Positions 8,329 through 13,944 of a stretch of 15,501 nt of DNA are shown one piece after another. The notes beneath the pieces were generated by a model that had not been told where the DNA came from, searched no databases, and saw only the letters and a program-made list of their open reading frames with translations. The DNA is from Savagea sp. (lineage in GTDB: Bacteria > Bacillota > Bacilli > Bacillales_A > Planococcaceae), in NCBI GenBank assembly GCA_030146155.1, contig JASLCF010000076.1, forward strand, positions 1 through 15,501. The letters are read 5' to 3'. Every line of letters starts with the position of its first letter. Within the stretch, counting starts at the first letter, position 1. Position numbers and translations under genes: made by a program.

Positions 8329-8397
8329 ACGTTTAATCGTCAGAACATTGACACTATTCGGTGATTCTTTAGTGAGTTAATGCGATAAATTAAACGT
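8329..8397 (-). promoter_or_regulatory. Structured 5' leader of the aroC transcript
   Basis: A perfect 9-bp inverted repeat (ACGTTTAAT at 8389-8397 read on the minus strand, ATTAAACGT at 8329-8337) encloses 51 nt. Inside it a smaller CACTA/TAGTG pair (about 8352-8374) could form a second hairpin. The outer 5' arm begins about 2 nt after the predicted start site, and the domain ends about 25 nt before the aroC ATG, next to the Shine-Dalgarno. This looks like a folded mRNA leader, but I do not recognise a known riboswitch class. No T-box, S-box or terminator hairpin is visible. Whether it regulates anything is inference. Confidence 0.45.
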
Positions 8398-8405
8398 TAG
8401 TTAGT

Positions 8406-8414
8406 AGTATACCA
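8406..8414 (-). promoter_or_regulatory. Predicted aroC operon promoter (extended -10)
   Basis: On the minus strand TGGTATACT forms an extended -10 (TGn plus TATACT, 5 of 6 to consensus). The -35 is poor: CTTCAA at 17 bp or TTCAAT at 16 bp. The start would be near 8399, giving a leader of about 95 nt before aroC. It is the best sigma-A site in the gap after the cheR terminator. Confidence 0.6.
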
Positions 8415-8461
8415 TTTTTTCTTTGAAATTGAAGAATAATTCTGATTTTCTCACACAATTC

Positions 8462-8490
8462 ATTATGCCTCTATACAAAATAAGCGACAA
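8462..8490 (-). promoter_or_regulatory. Possible second, upstream aroC promoter
   Basis: TTGTCG, a 17-bp spacer and CATAAT (5 of 6 at -10, 3 of 6 at -35) read toward aroC, downstream of the cheR terminator. If used, it would lengthen the leader to about 150 nt. Weaker than the TGGTATACT site in context, and it could be chance in AT-rich DNA. Confidence 0.3.
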
Positions 8491-8519
8491 TGAGTGGCTC
8501 TAACTAGGTTCAAATCATC

Positions 8520-8547
8520 AAAAAAAGAGTCCAGCATCGCTGAACTC
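8520..8547 (-). terminator. Intrinsic terminator after cheR
   Basis: The minus strand reads GAGTTCAGC, loop GAT, GCTGGACTC, then TTTTTT: a 9-bp stem with one G-T pair and a U-run. It overlaps the last bases of the cheR stop codon and separates cheR from the aroC unit, which then has its own promoter. Confidence 0.88.
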
Positions 8548-9325
8548 AAATTTCTTTTACTTTCTTATAGAAAAAGGTATCTTCAACTTCAAATCCATAT
8601 TTTTCTGGATTAAAAATTTGTTCCGTACTACCCACGAATAAAATACCACCCATTTTTAATGCTTTAGAAAAATTTGTATAGATTTGATCCTTTGCTTCCT
8701 CTGTAAAGTAAATCATAACGTTTCGACAGACAATTAAATCATGATTGGATTCATAACGATCTTCCAACAAGTTATGCTGTCTAAATTGCACGCGTTGCTT
8801 CACTTCATCAATCACTTGATAATGATGCCCTTCTTTAACAAAGTACTTGTCTACAACCTGTTGAGGCACTTCTTTAATCGAACGTTCCCCATATAAACCT
8901 ACTTTAGCTTGTTCTAATACACCGCGGTCTAAATCCGTTGCCTGAATCGAGATGTCTCGTAACGGTAAGTGGTGAGAAAGAACCATCGTTAATGAATAAG
9001 GTTCCTCGCCTGTAGAACATGCCGCACTCCAGATTTTCAACCGGCGATTATTTTTTAAAAGCAAAGGGAAAATCTTATCTTGTAAAACCTTCCACCTTTG
9101 GCCATTTCTATAAAATTCAGATACATTAATCGTCATGCGATCTAAAAACTCGTCCATTAATTGAGGATCCTTCTCTATCGCGTCATAGTAGGCTAAGAAA
9201 TCTCGATACCCTCTTTTTTCATATAAAGAGATCAAGCGACGTTTCATTTGTGCTTCCTTATATAAAGACAAATCGATTTTGGTTTTACGTTTAATCTTTT
9301 CTATAAATTGATCGTAGTCCGACAT
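8546..9325 (-). CDS. cheR: Chemotaxis protein methyltransferase CheR
   Basis: CheR uses S-adenosylmethionine to methylate glutamates of membrane chemoreceptors during adaptation. The 259-residue protein has the N-terminal helical CheR domain (residues 1-75, ending in TINVSEFYRN) and a C-terminal methyltransferase domain. In the latter are SAM motif I at WSAACSTGEEPYSL, the ATDLD acidic strand, and IVCRNVMIYF, all typical of the family. There is no TPR or C-terminal extension, so it is the basic form. ATG 9323-9325 follows GGAGGG by 8 nt. It lies between ndk and aroC as in B. subtilis, away from the main che/fla operon. A strong terminator lies just before it and leaves no room for a private promoter. 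Its presence suggests a chemotactic, motile organism. Confidence 0.96.
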   Translation of the reverse strand: MSDYDQFIEKIKRKTKIDLSLYKEAQMKRRLISLYEKRGYRDFLAYYDAIEKDPQLMDEFLDRMTINVSEFYRNGQRWKVLQDKIFPLLLKNNRRLKIWSAACSTGEEPYSLTMVLSHHLPLRDISIQATDLDRGVLEQAKVGLYGERSIKEVPQQVVDKYFVKEGHHYQVIDEVKQRVQFRQHNLLEDRYESNHDLIVCRNVMIYFTEEAKDQIYTNFSKALKMGGILFVGSTEQIFNPEKYGFEVEDTFFYKKVKEI

Positions 9326-9342
9326 TTAGTGGCCCTCCAAAT

Positions 9343-9377
9343 AAAAAAGCAGTCTTACGAAAATCGCAAGACTGCTT
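9343..9377 (-). terminator. Strong intrinsic terminator between ndk and cheR
   Basis: On the minus strand AAGCAGTCTTGCGA, loop TTT and TCGTAAGACTGCTT form a 14-bp stem with one G-T pair, followed directly by more T (run at 9343-9348). It begins only 5 nt after the ndk stop and ends 17 nt before the cheR ATG, just upstream of the cheR Shine-Dalgarno. Confidence 0.92.
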
Positions 9378-9382
9378 CGAAA

Positions 9383-9829
9383 TTACAACACCCAAGTTGT
9401 CATTGTTTTATCGTAAGTTACTAGCTCTTCTTCTTTGAAGAATAAGCCAATTTCACGTACTGCTGATTCAGGTGAATCTGAACCATGGATAATGTTTTTA
9501 CCAACAGTTACAGCGAAGTCGCCACGAACAGTTCCTGGTGCTGATTCAGTTGGGTTTGTAGCTCCCATCATGAGACGAGCAGTTGAGATTACGTTTTCAC
9601 CTTCCCAAACCATTGCGAAAACTGGTCCAGAAGTAATGAAGTCTACTAATTCGCCGAAGAAAGGACGCTCTTTATGTTCGCCATAGTGCTCTTCTGCTAA
9701 TTCAGTAGGGATTTGCATTAATTTCGCACCTACTAAATTGAATCCTTTTTTCTCAAAACGTGCAACGATTTCACCGATAAGGTTACGTTGTACGCCGTCT
9801 GGTTTAACCATTAAAAATGTTTTTTCCAT
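9383..9829 (-). CDS. ndk: Nucleoside diphosphate kinase
   Basis: Ndk moves the gamma-phosphate from ATP to nucleoside diphosphates through a phosphohistidine. The protein starts at MEKTFLMVKPDGVQRN and has 148 residues, the normal bacterial length. The phosphorylated histidine is H115 in KNIIHGSDSPE. Other conserved elements are GEIVARFEKKGF, ERPFFGELVDFI, and RLMMGATNPTESAPGTVRGDFA. A GTG start three codons upstream is possible but would sit almost on the SD, whereas GGAG lies 8 nt before the chosen ATG. Base composition and codon use look like a highly expressed gene. It follows hepT but has its own predicted promoter at 9872-9900 and ends at a strong terminator, so it can be a single-gene unit. 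Confidence 0.97.
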   Translation of the reverse strand: MEKTFLMVKPDGVQRNLIGEIVARFEKKGFNLVGAKLMQIPTELAEEHYGEHKERPFFGELVDFITSGPVFAMVWEGENVISTARLMMGATNPTESAPGTVRGDFAVTVGKNIIHGSDSPESAVREIGLFFKEEELVTYDKTMTTWVL

Positions 9830-9871
9830 TTGAAACACTCCATTTCATTAATATGTAAAAGTCCCTTAAAC

Positions 9872-9900
9872 ATCGTACCATCTCACTGTTTTTGTTGCAA
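9872..9900 (-). promoter_or_regulatory. Predicted ndk promoter
   Basis: The minus strand has TTGCAA (4 of 6), a 17-bp spacer ending in TGG, and TACGAT (4 of 6), an extended -10 arrangement. It lies between the hepT stop and ndk and would give a leader of about 35 nt. No terminator is seen after hepT, so readthrough from the hep genes may add to ndk expression. Confidence 0.55.
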
Positions 9901-9910
9901 TGAAATTGTG

Positions 9911-10885
9911 TTAATATTTTCGTTCGCCAATAAAATGAGCAATCTGGATGAATGCTTTTTTTGCTTTTTGATCAGGTAAGGGCTCTAACTCTTTCATGGC
10001 TTTCTCTAAATATTGGTCACTGACTTGCTGTGCTCTTTCAATTGCTCCACTTTGTCGAATGTAAGCGAGCATTTCTTGACGCAACTGTTCTGACATCGCT
10101 CCTGTAAAAGCCGCTTCCATAAAAGGAATAAAATCAGGGTCCTTTTTTAAATAAAGGATAGGCAGTGTTAAATGACCATTTAACAAGTCGCTCCCTGCAG
10201 GCTTTCCTAACTTTTCATCCGTAGACACAATATCTAAAATGTCATCGACAATTTGAAAGGCCATTCCTGCATAATAACCAAAACGCTCCATACGCTTGAC
10301 AGTGACTTCATCTGCATGCGCGACTCTCGCACCTAATTCACAACTAGAAGACAGAAGTAAGGCAGTCTTTCGTTTAATACGACGCAAATAACTTGTAAAA
10401 GATTGATCCACTCGACGCTGATCTTGAAGTTGGATGATTTCCCCTTTACAAATGTCTAGCATGGTCTCTGCCAGTACTTCGTGAATCGCTTGAATTTCAA
10501 TTTCACCAATGGCTTCTAATGCTTTCGCAAACATGAAATCACCCGTATACATGGCAATGCGATTATTGTATTTTGATTTCACAGTTTCCAAACCTCTGCG
10601 CATATCTGAGTCATCAATCACATCATCATGTACTAGTGAGGCCATGTGAATCAGTTCAAGGGCTACCGCGACATTAGCGACATTTTGACGGTCATAAGTG
10701 CCAAATTGTGCACTTAAAATCACAAACATCGGTCGAATCCTTTTACCTCCTGCACGAAGTAGGTGTGTGGAAGCTTCTTGAATGACAGGAGAAGTCGAAC
10801 GAACAGAACGCTCTAATTGCTTTTCAATTTGTTGTAAATCTTTTCGAAAGTCTTTATACAAAGACATAAATTGTAGTTTCTCCAA
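9911..10885 (-). CDS. hepT: Heptaprenyl diphosphate synthase component II (catalytic subunit)
   Basis: HepT is the trans-prenyltransferase subunit that elongates farnesyl diphosphate with isopentenyl diphosphate to the C35 chain of menaquinone-7, working with HepS. Both aspartate-rich motifs are intact: DDVIDD (87-92) and DDILD (214-218). GGKRIRP (46-52) and a FQIVDDILDIVSTDEKLGKPAGSD-type second region are also present. The start is uncertain. The reading frame opens with TTG at 10885 (AAGG 8 nt upstream, 324 residues), and an ATG six codons later (10867, 318 residues) has GGAG 12 nt upstream. It follows menG by 22 nt. The hepS-menG-hepT order is the classic Bacillales arrangement. Confidence 0.95.
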   Translation of the reverse strand: MEKLQFMSLYKDFRKDLQQIEKQLERSVRSTSPVIQEASTHLLRAGGKRIRPMFVILSAQFGTYDRQNVANVAVALELIHMASLVHDDVIDDSDMRRGLETVKSKYNNRIAMYTGDFMFAKALEAIGEIEIQAIHEVLAETMLDICKGEIIQLQDQRRVDQSFTSYLRRIKRKTALLLSSSCELGARVAHADEVTVKRMERFGYYAGMAFQIVDDILDIVSTDEKLGKPAGSDLLNGHLTLPILYLKKDPDFIPFMEAAFTGAMSEQLRQEMLAYIRQSGAIERAQQVSDQYLEKAMKELEPLPDQKAKKAFIQIAHFIGERKY

Positions 10886-10907
10886 GAGACTTCCCTTCCC
10901 TATTCAA

Positions 10908-11603
10908 TCAGTATTTGTAGCCGATATGCCCTGCCGCTGCTCCCCCACTATAGCCTTTATAGGAAACATCTTTAAACCCTGCATTAACAAACATTTGTGC
11001 GAGTTGTTTACGGCCTGGAAAATCATCTGCCGACTCTTGTAACCAAGAATACTCGTCATAACTTTTAGCAAACACTTTGCCGAACACAGGCATTATGAAT
11101 TTAAAATAAAATTTAAAAAGCTGACGATAACCTGGCATTTCAGGTTGTGATGTCTCTAAACAAGCAGCCATCCCACCTGGTTTTAATACCCGGTACATCT
11201 CTCGTAACACTTGATCATAGTCAGGCACATTACGTAAGCCAAAACCAATCGTAACGAAATCAAAACTATTGTCAGGGTAAGGGAGCGCCATAGCATTCCC
11301 TTGAACTAGAGATGCATGTGGATGTTGATTCAATTTAGGTCGACCTGCATCTAGCATATTTTGACTAAAATCTAGTCCGATTACTTTGCCTGATGGTCCA
11401 ACAGCTTCAGCTAAAGCAACTGTCCAATCGCCTGTTCCACAACAAACATCTAATGCTTGTTCACCTGGCTGAACATTCATTTTAGCCATCATATCTGTAC
11501 GCCATTTTTTATGTTGATTGAAACTGATGACAGCGTTCATTTTGTCATAGTCTTCAGAAATTGCTTCGAAAACACCATGTACTTTCTCTTCTTTAGATAA
11601 CAA
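10908..11603 (-). CDS. menG: Demethylmenaquinone methyltransferase (MenG/UbiE family)
   Basis: This SAM-dependent enzyme methylates demethylmenaquinone to menaquinone, the last step of vitamin K2 synthesis. The class I SAM motif is ALDVCCGTGDWTVAL, followed by the acidic GLDFSQNML strand and the family signature NSFDFVTIGFGLRNVPD. The conserved N-terminus KVHGVFEAISEDYDKMN is close to that of known MenG proteins, which begin only a few residues earlier. I therefore favour a TTG start at 11601-11603 (231 residues), preceded by a partial SD (AGATGGTG). An ATG at 11615 adds four residues but has no SD, and the open frame extends further still to 11654. All options overlap the end of hepS, so coupling to hepS is expected. 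Confidence 0.93.
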   Translation of the reverse strand: MLSKEEKVHGVFEAISEDYDKMNAVISFNQHKKWRTDMMAKMNVQPGEQALDVCCGTGDWTVALAEAVGPSGKVIGLDFSQNMLDAGRPKLNQHPHASLVQGNAMALPYPDNSFDFVTIGFGLRNVPDYDQVLREMYRVLKPGGMAACLETSQPEMPGYRQLFKFYFKFIMPVFGKVFAKSYDEYSWLQESADDFPGRKQLAQMFVNAGFKDVSYKGYSGGAAAGHIGYKY

Positions 11604-12318
11604 TCCATGCACCATCTTTCTGTTGTAGGTCTTCGATAGATAAGTATAAATCAATCACTTGTTGTAACCTAGGTTCTTTACTGCCGAGCTCATTTAATTT
11701 TTTCTCCAGTCCATTCAACACTGCTACCTGTTCTTCAATAGGGTATGCAGCGACGTTTGGAAGAAGCATCTGGCCTCTTTTTAATAAGCCATATGGATAT
11801 AATAAACGCACCACTTGATAAGCCTCATGCCATCCCGCTAATTCAAAAGCTGCTCGTACACCTTGCAGTTCAATTGCTTCAATGCCTGTCAACCACTCTT
11901 CTATTGGAAGGGATGATTGGTAAAATAACTCGGTCTTTTCTTCATTCATTTGACTAATTGCTTTTGAAAGTTGAAAGATTAATGGGAAATGACCACTTTT
12001 AGCCAAGATTTGATAGTGAATCCCACTGAAATGATCCCCTGCTAAGACTGTCAACTGTCCTTTTTCATCTACTGCCTCATGCGTATGGACACGGTCATGC
12101 GTTTGAAATGCTGCGTGCACAGCAGCCACAGCGTATAATGCCGTTTCATCTACTGCCTGTATGGTTTCCCCTAACAACTTTGGGACTTGCAATTGTAAGA
12201 GGAACCATGGATGAAGAGGAGCTACACCTAACTCGTCATATACTGCTCGTTCATATAAAAGGGTATGTAATTGATGATTCATAGTATTCAATTGTTCGGT
12301 CAGAATAGATGTGTTCAT
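11593..12318 (-). CDS. hepS: Heptaprenyl diphosphate synthase component I
   Basis: HepS is the small, non-catalytic partner of HepT and lacks aspartate-rich prenyltransferase motifs, as seen here. The 241-residue protein is mostly helical and contains KLLGETIQAVDETALYAVAAVHAAFQTHDRVHTHE-like features in its first half: an H-rich helix, then LAGDHFSGIHYQILAKSG, which is the most recognisable part of the family. The family diverges quickly, so identification leans on this region plus the hepS-menG-hepT context. ATG 12316-12318 has GGAG 6 nt upstream. A TTG at 12330 in the same frame lies in that SD and is unlikely as the start. It follows mtrB by 24 nt. Confidence 0.92.
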   Translation of the reverse strand: MNTSILTEQLNTMNHQLHTLLYERAVYDELGVAPLHPWFLLQLQVPKLLGETIQAVDETALYAVAAVHAAFQTHDRVHTHEAVDEKGQLTVLAGDHFSGIHYQILAKSGHFPLIFQLSKAISQMNEEKTELFYQSSLPIEEWLTGIEAIELQGVRAAFELAGWHEAYQVVRLLYPYGLLKRGQMLLPNVAAYPIEEQVAVLNGLEKKLNELGSKEPRLQQVIDLYLSIEDLQQKDGAWIVI

Positions 12319-12342
12319 GATGTTCTCCAATCCAGTCCAGGC

Positions 12343-12561
12343 TTATTCTTTTTCGCTTTCAACCTTGCCATAGCTTGTTGTAATTTCTGCTTGTCCCCTA
12401 ATCTTCATTGCAGACGTGTGTTCTGTAAATTGTGCAATCATCACTTCTCCCGCATCCAATTTTTCAGTATGATGAAATTTCGTATCATTACCACGCGTGA
12501 GGCCAATGACATGCACACCATCTTCCAACGCCTTAATGACGACATATTCTACTTGTGCCAT
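12343..12561 (-). CDS. mtrB: Tryptophan RNA-binding attenuation protein (TRAP)
   Basis: TRAP forms an 11-subunit ring that, when loaded with tryptophan, binds repeated GAG/UAG triplets in trp mRNAs to cause termination or block translation. The 72-residue protein aligns closely with B. subtilis MtrB across VIGLTRGNDTKFHHTEKL and GEVMIAQFTEHTSAMKIRG. The RNA-contact lysines and arginine (K34, K53, R55, matching K37, K56, R58) are present, as are T22, Q44 and T46 of the tryptophan pocket, so the protein should be functional. The start has only a weak AGTAGGG site 6 nt upstream. It is placed with the hep genes behind its own predicted promoter, 176 nt after folE. None of its usual targets (trp operon) is in the window. 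Confidence 0.95.
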   Translation of the reverse strand: MAQVEYVVIKALEDGVHVIGLTRGNDTKFHHTEKLDAGEVMIAQFTEHTSAMKIRGQAEITTSYGKVESEKE

Positions 12562-12696
12562 CTGAAACCCTACTTTCTGTTACCATTCATCTTTTTTGAC
12601 TTCCAGAGCTTAAGAAGCCACGTCCGTTAGATGTCTGAATCATTCCATAAACAATCCATTTGGATGATGAATCCTCAAAGATTAATGTTTAACTTT

Positions 12697-12726
12697 ATCA
12701 TAACATATGCATCAATTTATTAGCAA
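12697..12726 (-). promoter_or_regulatory. Predicted mtrB-hepS-menG-hepT promoter
   Basis: Minus strand: TTGCTA (4 of 6), 18-bp spacer ending in TGT, and TATGAT (5 of 6), an extended -10 form. It lies 11 nt after the folE stop and would give a leader of about 130 nt before mtrB. I see only weak short hairpins and no terminator in that leader, so folE readthrough also remains possible. Confidence 0.5.
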
Positions 12727-12737
12727 AAGCCGTCACT

Positions 12738-13301
12738 TTATCGTATAAAAGATAAAATCTCATTTCGTTTAATGGCATCCTCTTCAAAAATACCACGAGC
12801 AACTGTTGTGACCGTTTTTGCACCTGGCTTTTTCACACCACGCATCGTCATACATAAATGCTCAGCTTCTACAACGACATAAACTCCTTTTGGATTCAAC
12901 ATCTCCATCATGGCATCCGCCACTGTAGAAGTAATACGCTCTTGTAATTGTGGTCGTTTTGCAGTCGTTTCTACTGCACGAGCTAATTTACTTAACCCAG
13001 CCACTACACCATCATTTGGAATGTAGGCAATATGTGCATGACCAAAGAAAGGGACTAAATGATGTTCACACATGGAGTAAAATGGAATATCTTTTACGAG
13101 AACTACTTCATCGTGTCCTTCATGAAAAACCGTTTCAAAATACTGTTTAGGGTCTTCATGAAGCCCTGAAAATACTTCAGCATACATTTTAGCAACACGC
13201 TTAGGTGTATCTAATAAGCCTTCTCTTGTTGGGTCTTCACCAACCGCTTCTAAAATCATCGTAACTGCCTGCTCTATTTTAGTTAAATCCGTCTTAGTCA
13301 T
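12738..13301 (-). CDS. folE: GTP cyclohydrolase I, type IA
   Basis: FolE converts GTP to 7,8-dihydroneopterin triphosphate, the first step of folate synthesis. The 187-residue protein carries the zinc ligands C78 and H81 in CEHHLVPFFGHAHIAYIP and C150 in HLCMTMRG. GLSKLARAVETTAKRPQLQE and the N-terminal EDPTREGLLDTPKRVAKMY are also hallmark segments. The start is well supported by GAGGAGG 8 nt before ATG 13299-13301. In B. subtilis the gene is called mtrA and is co-transcribed with mtrB. Here the two are separated by 176 nt with a likely internal promoter. Its own promoter has a consensus -35. Confidence 0.97.
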   Translation of the reverse strand: MTKTDLTKIEQAVTMILEAVGEDPTREGLLDTPKRVAKMYAEVFSGLHEDPKQYFETVFHEGHDEVVLVKDIPFYSMCEHHLVPFFGHAHIAYIPNDGVVAGLSKLARAVETTAKRPQLQERITSTVADAMMEMLNPKGVYVVVEAEHLCMTMRGVKKPGAKTVTTVARGIFEEDAIKRNEILSFIR

Positions 13302-13367
13302 CGGACGAACCTCCTCATATTCTCAGTTAATTGTACCTTTCAAAATAGTAGCATAGAACGGTGAGTG

Positions 13368-13397
13368 AGTACAGAGCCTAAAGCGAAACGATGTCAA
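13368..13397 (-). promoter_or_regulatory. Predicted folE promoter
   Basis: A perfect TTGACA -35 (13392-13397), an 18-bp spacer and TGTACT at -10 (4 of 6) lie on the minus strand between the hup terminator and folE. The predicted leader is about 60 nt and ends in a strong GAGGAGG site. The -10 and the spacing are less than ideal. Confidence 0.6.
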
Positions 13398-13452
13398 CTG
13401 TTTAGTAATGTTCACACCTCTTGAACAACCCAGACTAGCATCTTTGATTATT

Positions 13453-13499
13453 AAAAAAGGATGAGCTTCATTCAATTTGAATTGAATGACCTCATCCTT
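13453..13499 (-). terminator. Intrinsic terminator after hup
   Basis: Minus strand: AAGGATGAG pairs with CTCATCCTT over 9 bp. An inner CATTCAAT/ATTGAATG stem adds 8 bp with loop TCAA, separated by a small internal loop, and a TTTTTT run follows. It starts about 10 nt after the hup stop. A long, stable terminator, as expected after a highly expressed gene. Confidence 0.93.
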
Positions 13500-13509
13500 C
13501 AGTAAGCAA

Positions 13510-13785
13510 TTAGTTTTTAACTGCATCTTTAAGCGCTTTACCTGCTTTGAAAGCTGGTACTTTGCTTGCTGGGATTTCGATTTCTTTACCAGTTTGTGGG
13601 TTACGACCTTTACGAGCAGCGCGATCACGAACTTCGAAGTTACCGAAACCGATGATTTGTACTTTCTCACCTTCCGCAAGAGATTCTTGGATAGCAGCAA
13701 ATACAGCATCAACAGCTTTAGTAGCGTCTTTTTTAGTTAACTCAGCTTTTTCAGAAACTGCGTTAATTAATTCTGTTTTGTTCAT
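13510..13785 (-). CDS. hup: HU-type DNA-binding protein (HBsu)
   Basis: HU is a small dimeric nucleoid protein that bends DNA without strong sequence preference. The 91-residue protein begins MNKTELINAV and shows the complete HU pattern: two N-terminal helices, GFGNFEVRDRAARKGRNPQTG with the DNA-contacting arm and its proline (P63), and KVPAFKAGKALKDAV at the end. GAGGAGGTGA lies 4 nt before ATG 13783-13785. A longer frame to 13830 exists, but the strong SD and family length exclude it. The gene stands alone between two terminators. In spore formers spoIVA lies directly upstream; here the lipoprotein gene yphF does. Codon use looks more biased than in the neighbours, consistent with high expression. 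Confidence 0.97.
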   Translation of the reverse strand: MNKTELINAVSEKAELTKKDATKAVDAVFAAIQESLAEGEKVQIIGFGNFEVRDRAARKGRNPQTGKEIEIPASKVPAFKAGKALKDAVKN

Positions 13786-13813
13786 TCTTGTCACCTCCTC
13801 CCAACAAAGGGTG

Positions 13814-13831
13814 TTTGTAACACTGTACAAA
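13814..13831 (-). repeat. Short inverted repeat in the hup leader
   Basis: On the minus strand TTTGTA and TACAAA are perfect 6-bp arms around a 6-nt centre, about 30 nt upstream of the hup start. It could be a small mRNA hairpin before the SD or a protein-binding palindrome. It may also be chance. Confidence 0.35.
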
Positions 13832-13873
13832 GATTAACACATCCTAAACCGCGGTGCAACAATATTCATACTC

Positions 13874-13902
13874 ATTTTAAAAGAATTTTACTTAAATGAC
13901 AT
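13874..13902 (-). promoter_or_regulatory. Candidate hup promoter
   Basis: ATGTCA (4 of 6), a 17-bp spacer and TAAAAT (5 of 6) read toward hup, starting right after the U-run of the yphF terminator. This gives a leader of about 80 nt. A second weaker option is TTGCAC-17-TAATCT at 13831-13859. The region must hold a promoter because a terminator lies immediately upstream. Confidence 0.4.
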
Positions 13903-13937
13903 AAAAAAAAGAAAAGATAGCAAAAAACTATCTTTTC
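13903..13937 (-). terminator. Intrinsic terminator after yphF
   Basis: Minus strand: GAAAAGATAG, loop TTTTTTG, CTATCTTTTC, then a run of eight T; a 10-bp stem. It starts 7 nt after the yphF stop and closes the gpsA-yphE-yphF unit. Confidence 0.9.
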
Positions 13938-13944
13938 CTAGTCA

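Noticed and set aside
8305..8545. Possible T-box or transcription attenuator before aroC.
   Set aside because: No T-box core sequence and no terminator hairpin downstream of the promoter; the leader is too short for a T-box. Only the 9-bp stem remains as an unexplained structure.
13323..13712. A 129-codon minus-strand frame overlapping hup and the hup-folE gap.
   Set aside because: It reads hup out of frame, runs through the hup terminator and folE promoter, and yields Lys/Ser-rich protein without family features.
13850..13859. TTGCACCGCG on the minus strand resembles the T-box core (TGGNACCGCG) with one mismatch.
   Set aside because: It lies only about 45 nt after the yphF terminator, with no space for stem I, no following terminator hairpin, and the downstream gene is hup, not an amino-acid gene. 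Chance match.
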